A DNA stretch of 64,000 nt from Planctomycetota bacterium. Lineage in GTDB: Bacteria > Planctomycetota > UBA1135. The stretch is from the NCBI GenBank assembly GCA_004295085.1, contig SHNF01000009.1:186001-250000 (forward strand), read 5' to 3'. A program made the translations under genes and the position numbers. The number at the start of each line of letters is the position of its first letter. The first letter of the stretch is position 1. Positions 59,868 through 64,000 of this stretch are shown piece after piece. The notes under the pieces are model-generated. The model saw only the letters and a program-made list of their open reading frames with translations. It did no database searches and was not told the DNA's origin.

Positions 59868-61724
59868 TCAGTACTCCTCGACCGCGTGCCCGGGCGCTGC
59901 CATGCTGTGCACTTGCCGCGCCTGCATCCAGGCGGCGGCGCCGCCCCCGGCGAGCGCGGCCATGGGCAGCACCAGACCGGTGGGCGAGTAGGTCTCGGAG
60001 TAGAGGCCCTCGTCGACGACGCCGCGGCGCGTGAACATGCCGAACAGGTGCCGCGTGAACACCTCGGTGCGCGGCCAGTTGCCGACGTCCACCGGGACCT
60101 GCGCCGGCAGCGCCGGCGTGAACGACTGCATCGCCGGCACGGTGTTGTCGAGCAGGAAGCCGGCCAGGCCGCGGAAGTCGAGGTAGCCGATGCTCTGGAG
60201 CTGCATGCCGCCGGGAGCGCCGCTCCTGCGACCGGCCAGGGCCGCGAAGTCCGGGTTCTGCGACAGCTTGGGACCGTTGCCGCGCACGTTGGCCAGGAAG
60301 TTCTTGGCGGACTGCGGCCACAAGGTGACCAGCAGGTAGCGGTCCATGACCACCCAGCTCGGCCGCAAGGCCACGGCATCCATCTGCTCGCGCCATTGCG
60401 GGGAGCGCGCCAGGTCCATGTAGCGGATCGTGTCCTGCCCGAACTTCACCGTGCGCACCTGCGCGCCCTTGAAGCCGGACAGCAGCAGCTTCTCCAGGAT
60501 GCCCTGCAGGCCGGCGGGGTCGGAGGATTCGACCAGCAGGTGGACGTCGGGGATGAGCCCGTGCTCGGGGAAGCTGAGGCACAGGGCCGCCTCCGGCCCG
60601 AGCTTGGCCAGGAGGTCGTCGCGCAGCTTGAAGCCAAGGTGGGCCTCGCCCTGGGCGATGTGCTGCTCGAGCATGGCCTTGGCGCCCGGGTGCACCGACT
60701 CGGCCAGGTTCAGCCACCAGTCGTACATGCCGGTGTAGGACACGGTCCAGGCGCTGTAGAAGCCGGTTCCGGCCGGGACCATGTCCAGGGTCTGCAGGCG
60801 GTCACGCGGCGCCAGGAGCTGGCGCATCGGGCTGTTGGGTACGAAGCCCACGTACAGGCGGTCCCACAGGCCGGCCCCGTCCAGGTCCTCGCCGAAGGCC
60901 AGGCTGCGGTACGGGATCAAGGGCAGGAACTGTGCGGCTTCCGGCGGCATGGCGCCGGACGCCTGCAGCATGCGCAGGATGCCGGCGACGTCCGCGTAGG
61001 CGTACACGACGGTGTTGGCCCGGTGCGTGCGCATCCAGGACTCCTGGAAGCCGGCGCTGGCCGCCAGGCCGGGAGCGCCGCTCTTGCGCCGCGCCAGGCA
61101 TCCGGCCAGGGTGTCGCGGCTGCTCGCGAAGATCAGCCCGGCGCCGTCCACGACGTAATACAGCGGAAACAGCATGTCCTGCAGCTGCATGCGGCGCACG
61201 GTGACGCCCTCGACCGCTTCGTCGCTGAACGCGGCGACCTGGTTGGACACGGCCAGGTTTTCCAGCGCGCTCATGACGGCGGCGATCGCATCCGGATCCT
61301 CGGCATAGTCCCAGGTGAAGACCGCGTCCGGGATGTCCCAGGCGCCGGTGCCCGCCTCGTTGCTGCCGTGGATCTGCCCGCACCAGGTGGCGGTGATGCG
61401 GCCGCGCAGCAGCGCGTCCACCGCCTCGGGCGGGATGCCGAGCATGCCCTGCATCTGCATCATGCCCATCTGCCAGAACGGTCCGGCCATCTGCAGCGCG
61501 TTCTGGAAGAACTGCTGCATCTCCGGCTCGTTCCAGATCTTGGCCAGGGCCAGCTCCTCGCCGGCGCGCGAGCACGGGCCGCCGTTGATCTCCACGTGGA
61601 CGATGGAGTTCGGGGGCAGCCAGCGCACGACCTCGTCGCCTCCCTGGGCCGGAACGTAGGCGGCGAGAAGCGGGGTGGAAGCAGCGACCAGCAGCAGGCG
61701 GGGCAGCAAACGCGACGTGAACAT
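59868..61724 (-). CDS. Secreted DUF3352-like protein
   Basis: The 618-residue protein has a signal peptide (MFTSRLLPRLLLVAASTPLLAAYVPAQ) and a large, repetitive alpha/beta body. Segments such as WLPPNSIVHVEINGG, LYYVVDGAGLIFASSRDTLAGCL, LLVESSDPAGLQGILEKLLLSGF and WVVMDRYLLVTLWPQSAKNFL resemble DUF3352-type proteins, whose function is unknown. A hydrophobic C-terminal segment (LVLPMAALAGGGAAAW) could anchor it. ATG 61724 follows a GGAGGAACCCCG ribosome-binding site. It converges on the HDAC-like gene. Confidence 0.7.
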   Translation of the reverse strand: MFTSRLLPRLLLVAASTPLLAAYVPAQGGDEVVRWLPPNSIVHVEINGGPCSRAGEELALAKIWNEPEMQQFFQNALQMAGPFWQMGMMQMQGMLGIPPEAVDALLRGRITATWCGQIHGSNEAGTGAWDIPDAVFTWDYAEDPDAIAAVMSALENLAVSNQVAAFSDEAVEGVTVRRMQLQDMLFPLYYVVDGAGLIFASSRDTLAGCLARRKSGAPGLAASAGFQESWMRTHRANTVVYAYADVAGILRMLQASGAMPPEAAQFLPLIPYRSLAFGEDLDGAGLWDRLYVGFVPNSPMRQLLAPRDRLQTLDMVPAGTGFYSAWTVSYTGMYDWWLNLAESVHPGAKAMLEQHIAQGEAHLGFKLRDDLLAKLGPEAALCLSFPEHGLIPDVHLLVESSDPAGLQGILEKLLLSGFKGAQVRTVKFGQDTIRYMDLARSPQWREQMDAVALRPSWVVMDRYLLVTLWPQSAKNFLANVRGNGPKLSQNPDFAALAGRRSGAPGGMQLQSIGYLDFRGLAGFLLDNTVPAMQSFTPALPAQVPVDVGNWPRTEVFTRHLFGMFTRRGVVDEGLYSETYSPTGLVLPMAALAGGGAAAWMQARQVHSMAAPGHAVEEY

Positions 61725-61763
61725 CGGGGTTCCTCCGCGAAAACGGCCCAGCAGGATAACGGC

Positions 61764-61769
61764 ATTGTA
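61764..61769 (-). promoter_or_regulatory. -10-like TACAAT upstream of the DUF3352-like gene
   Basis: On the minus strand TACAAT lies 39 nt before ATG 61724, leaving a leader with a GGAGG ribosome-binding site. This is the ordinary leadered arrangement, in contrast to several neighbours. Confidence 0.35.
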
Positions 61770-61812
61770 CAGCGGCCGCCGCCCCCTCCTTCGGTCGGCG
61801 GCCCCGGCAGTT

Positions 61813-62688
61813 TCAGTCGGCGGCGCCGTCGCCCGCGGGCGACCACCAGGCATGGGCCATTCCCGGCGTCGTGCGGCCGGCATGCGGCCCGCCGTCCCGC
61901 TGGATCAGGATGGCCCCGCCGAGACCCCCGAAGTCGCGTTCCAGCCGCTTCAATCCGGCATCCAAGGCCGTTTGCGGGTCCTGGCCGGCGGCCAGGGCGT
62001 CGGCCAGCCGGGCCGCGAACACGCCGCGGATGAAGGCCTCGCCCTCGCCTGTGGCGCTCACGGCGCAGCGCGCGTCGGCATAGGTGCCGGCGCCGCACAG
62101 CGGCGCGTCGCCCACGCGGCCCGGGGTCTTGCCCATGGTTCCGCCCGTGCTCGTGGCTGCCGCCAAGCGCGCCTGCCGGTCGCGCGCGACCGCGCCCACC
62201 GTGCCGCCGGCCCAGTTGCAGGCGCCGCCGCTGGCCAGGGCCCGCTCCAGGGCGCGGCGGGAGCCCTCCACCACCATGGACTCGTTGGGGAGGCGCCGGA
62301 AGCCCTGGCTCTCGGCCCAGCGCGCCGCGTCCTCCGCGACCAGCAGCACTTCCGGCGCCGCCAGCAGGCGCTGCGCGATGCGCACCGGGTTCTTGAACGC
62401 CGGCAGCGCCGCCACGGCGCCGATCTTGCGCGTGGCGCCGTCCATGACCGCCGCATCCAGGGCCGCGCGCCCGTCACGGTCCAGGGCGCAGCCGGTGCCG
62501 GCGTTGTAGACCTCGTCGTCCTCCAGCGCCTCCACCGCGGCGCAGGCGGCCTCCACCGCCGAGCCACCCGCGGCCAGGACCGCGCCCCCGCGGCGCGCCG
62601 CCAGCAGGCATCCTTCCCGGTGCCGCGGCCGCAGCGCCGCCGGGACATCGCCGGCGCCGCCGTGGACCAGAATGAGGGGCTCGGTCAT
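61813..62688 (-). CDS. Isoaspartyl peptidase/L-asparaginase, Ntn-hydrolase
   Basis: The 291-residue protein is a plant-type asparaginase (Ntn hydrolase) that self-cleaves before a threonine. LILVHGGAGDVP at the N-terminus, YNAGTGCALDRDGRAALDAAVMDG near residue 60-85, and the autoprocessing site WAGGTVGAVARD with T163 are intact. GRVGDAPLCGAGTYAD near residue 190 forms the substrate site. It removes isoaspartyl residues or hydrolyses asparagine. It shares a 54-bp divergent gap with the GH3 gene. Confidence 0.9.
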   Translation of the reverse strand: MTEPLILVHGGAGDVPAALRPRHREGCLLAARRGGAVLAAGGSAVEAACAAVEALEDDEVYNAGTGCALDRDGRAALDAAVMDGATRKIGAVAALPAFKNPVRIAQRLLAAPEVLLVAEDAARWAESQGFRRLPNESMVVEGSRRALERALASGGACNWAGGTVGAVARDRQARLAAATSTGGTMGKTPGRVGDAPLCGAGTYADARCAVSATGEGEAFIRGVFAARLADALAAGQDPQTALDAGLKRLERDFGGLGGAILIQRDGGPHAGRTTPGMAHAWWSPAGDGAAD

Positions 62689-62697
62689 GGCGGCGGG

Positions 62698-62703
62698 ATT
62701 CTA
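62698..62703 (-). promoter_or_regulatory. -10-like TAGAAT upstream of the isoaspartyl peptidase
   Basis: On the minus strand TAGAAT ends 9 nt before ATG 62688, with no ribosome-binding site between, matching glgE in spacing. Confidence 0.4.
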
Positions 62704-62724
62704 GAAACGGCCGTGCAGCGCCCC

Positions 62725-62730
62725 TAGAGT
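62725..62730 (+). promoter_or_regulatory. -10-like TAGAGT upstream of the GH3 gene
   Basis: TAGAGT ends 12 nt before ATG 62743, without a ribosome-binding site. It lies 21 bp from the opposing box of the isoaspartyl peptidase gene. Confidence 0.35.
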
Positions 62731-62742
62731 GCTTGTTCCGCA

Positions 62743-64000
62743 ATGGCCGGCGCGCTCACCGACTGCCTCGTGGCTCCCGCGATCCGCCTGCACAAGGGCG
62801 AAGGTCTGGCCGAAGGTCTGCGCTGCCTGCGTGAGTTCGATCCACGGGTCTTCCTGATCTTCGGCGGCGAAGCCGAGGACGTGCAGTGGCTGCACGAGAC
62901 GCTGGAGGACCAGGCCGGCCACCCCATCCTGTTCTGCGCCGACCTCGAGCGCGGGGCCGGCGAGCAGTTCGAGGGCCTGACGCCCCTGCCCGACGCTTAC
63001 GCGCTCAATATCCTCGGGGCCGAGGCCTGCTACGACGCCGGCCACCGCACCGCCGCCGAGGCCGCCAAGGCCGGCGTGCGCTGGATCCTGGCGCCGGTCC
63101 TGGACCTGCACCGGAGCGGCAGGGACGCGGTCAACTCCCCCATCGTGGGCCACCGCGCCTTCCACGGCGATCCCAAGCACGTGGTGGAGCTGGCCGCGGC
63201 CTGGCTGAAGGGCTGCGCCGACGCCGGGGGCATCTCCTGCGGCAAGCACTTCCCGGGGCACGGCGCCTGCCCGCAGGACAGCCATACCGAGAAGGCGGTG
63301 GCGGCCGAGGACCTGGGCCCGCACCTGGAACCGTTCAAGGCCCTCCTGAAGCAGCTTCCGACCATCATGGCCGGCCATATCCACTGTCCCATGCTGGACG
63401 ACGACGACCTTCCCGCCAGCCGCTCGGCCAAGGTGCTGTCCATCCTGCGCAAGCAATGGGGCTACAAGGGGCTGGTGGTCAGCGACTCCCTGCGCATGAC
63501 CGGTTACGGCGACGGCCCGCATGAGCAGCTGGCGATGGAGTCCCTGCACGCCGGCGTGGACCTGCTGCTCGACCCCGAGGACCCGGTGGTGCTGGCCATC
63601 AGCCTGCGCGACGCGCTGCAGCGCGGCGACCTGGACGCGGGGCGCGTGGAGGAGGCGGCGGCGCGCGTGCACCAGTTGCAGCGCCGGGCCGGGGACCTCC
63701 CGGTGGCGCAGCCCAAGCCCCTCATGCTGGGTGCCGGCAGCAAGCGCCTCCTGAAGCCGCTGCCCGGCGGCTCGCCCGGCAAGCACCTGCCGCAGCCGGA
63801 ACTCGCGCTGTGGCTGAGCGGCACGCGCGACACGGCGCGTTTCCTGGAGGACTGGGGCGTCCAGGCCATGCTGTCCAGCGCGCCGCCGCCGGCCAAGCTG
63901 CCCGAAGCCGTGCTGGTGATCTGGGGCGCGTCCGCCGGGCGCGGGCTGCCACCCCTGCCCCACAACTGGGTCGAGGCCATCACCAAGCAGCACACCATCC
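62743..64000 (+). CDS. Glycoside hydrolase family 3 enzyme, NagZ-like, truncated by the window end
   Basis: About 419 residues are visible and the frame is still open at the right edge. GH3 N-terminal-domain motifs include FLIFGGEAEDVQWLHETL, ILAPVLDLHRSGRDAVNSPIVGHRAFHGD, GISCGKHFPGHGACPQDSHTE near residue 165 (the NagZ-type KHFPGHG...DSH motif), and LVVSDSLRM with a candidate nucleophile at D248. It probably hydrolyses N-acetylglucosaminides or other beta-glycosides. No signal peptide is visible, as in cytoplasmic NagZ, though the length suggests additional C-terminal domains. Confidence 0.85.
   Translation, partial: MAGALTDCLVAPAIRLHKGEGLAEGLRCLREFDPRVFLIFGGEAEDVQWLHETLEDQAGHPILFCADLERGAGEQFEGLTPLPDAYALNILGAEACYDAGHRTAAEAAKAGVRWILAPVLDLHRSGRDAVNSPIVGHRAFHGDPKHVVELAAAWLKGCADAGGISCGKHFPGHGACPQDSHTEKAVAAEDLGPHLEPFKALLKQLPTIMAGHIHCPMLDDDDLPASRSAKVLSILRKQWGYKGLVVSDSLRMTGYGDGPHEQLAMESLHAGVDLLLDPEDPVVLAISLRDALQRGDLDAGRVEEAAARVHQLQRRAGDLPVAQPKPLMLGAGSKRLLKPLPGGSPGKHLPQPELALWLSGTRDTARFLEDWGVQAMLSSAPPPAKLPEAVLVIWGASAGRGLPPLPHNWVEAITKQHTI

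Overview
The window is a GC-rich bacterial chromosome segment, probably from an uncultured planctomycete. The taxonomic call is inference. It rests on two things I recall as planctomycete hallmarks: the secreted WFWGDT-type protein at 52.8 kb, and the Cys-rich C-terminal domain of the broken gene at 52.3-52.75 kb. Genes are packed tightly, with many ATGA, GTGA and TGATG stop/start overlaps. I see no rRNA, tRNA, CRISPR array, phage genes or intact transposase. The main foreign-looking insert is a toxin-antitoxin pair.

Layout. 0-10 kb: a putative esterase, a decayed membrane-protein gene, an AIM24-like protein, then the pentose phosphate enzymes zwf, tkt and gnd, an MscS channel, lipoprotein MltA and a small unknown. 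10.3-23.5 kb: an L-rhamnose locus on the minus strand. It has a GH78 rhamnosidase lipoprotein, a vapBC pair with a perfect sigma-70 promoter, kinase, isomerase, a bifunctional aldolase/dehydrogenase and an ABC importer. One permease of that importer is fused to its own sugar-binding protein. 23.6-33.2 kb: a DcaP-like porin behind a 13-bp tandem repeat, then a large Orn/Lys/Arg-type decarboxylase, an AspT-family antiporter, a small lipoprotein, an SLC13-type transporter and an aspartate transaminase/4-decarboxylase (AspD). This looks like an amino-acid decarboxylation/antiport island. 33.2-35.3 kb: a MITE-like palindromic element and a sulfur-trafficking operon (rhodanese-MBL, TusA, DsrE-like). 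35.3-37.9 kb: an ABC-2 exporter (one ATPase, two permeases). 38.1-40.3 kb: DUF2203, a Gfo/Idh oxidoreductase and a degenerate MBL-fold protein. 40.3-51.9 kb: a translationally coupled alpha-glucan operon, glgE, treS-maltokinase fusion, malQ, glgB and a GH57/DUF3536 protein. 52-64 kb: small unknowns, a propeller pseudogene, a DUF4185-like secreted protein, a hydrolase, egtB-egtD, an SRPBCC protein, an HDAC-family deacetylase, a DUF3352-like secreted protein, an isoaspartyl peptidase and a GH3 enzyme running off the end.

How the genes work together. Rhamnosidase, importer, isomerase, kinase and aldolase/dehydrogenase take rhamnosides to dihydroxyacetone phosphate and lactate. The glgE operon converts trehalose through maltose and maltose-1-phosphate to branched glucan, with malQ and GH57 trimming it. 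The decarboxylases consume cytoplasmic protons while the antiporter exchanges substrate for product, which would generate proton-motive force or resist acid.

Regulation. Several units begin with a TAnnnT -10-like hexamer only 8-12 nt before the start codon and no Shine-Dalgarno sequence, suggesting leaderless transcription. Genes inside operons depend on overlaps. A few genes (tkt, aspT, the DUF3352-like gene) have clear ribosome-binding sites.
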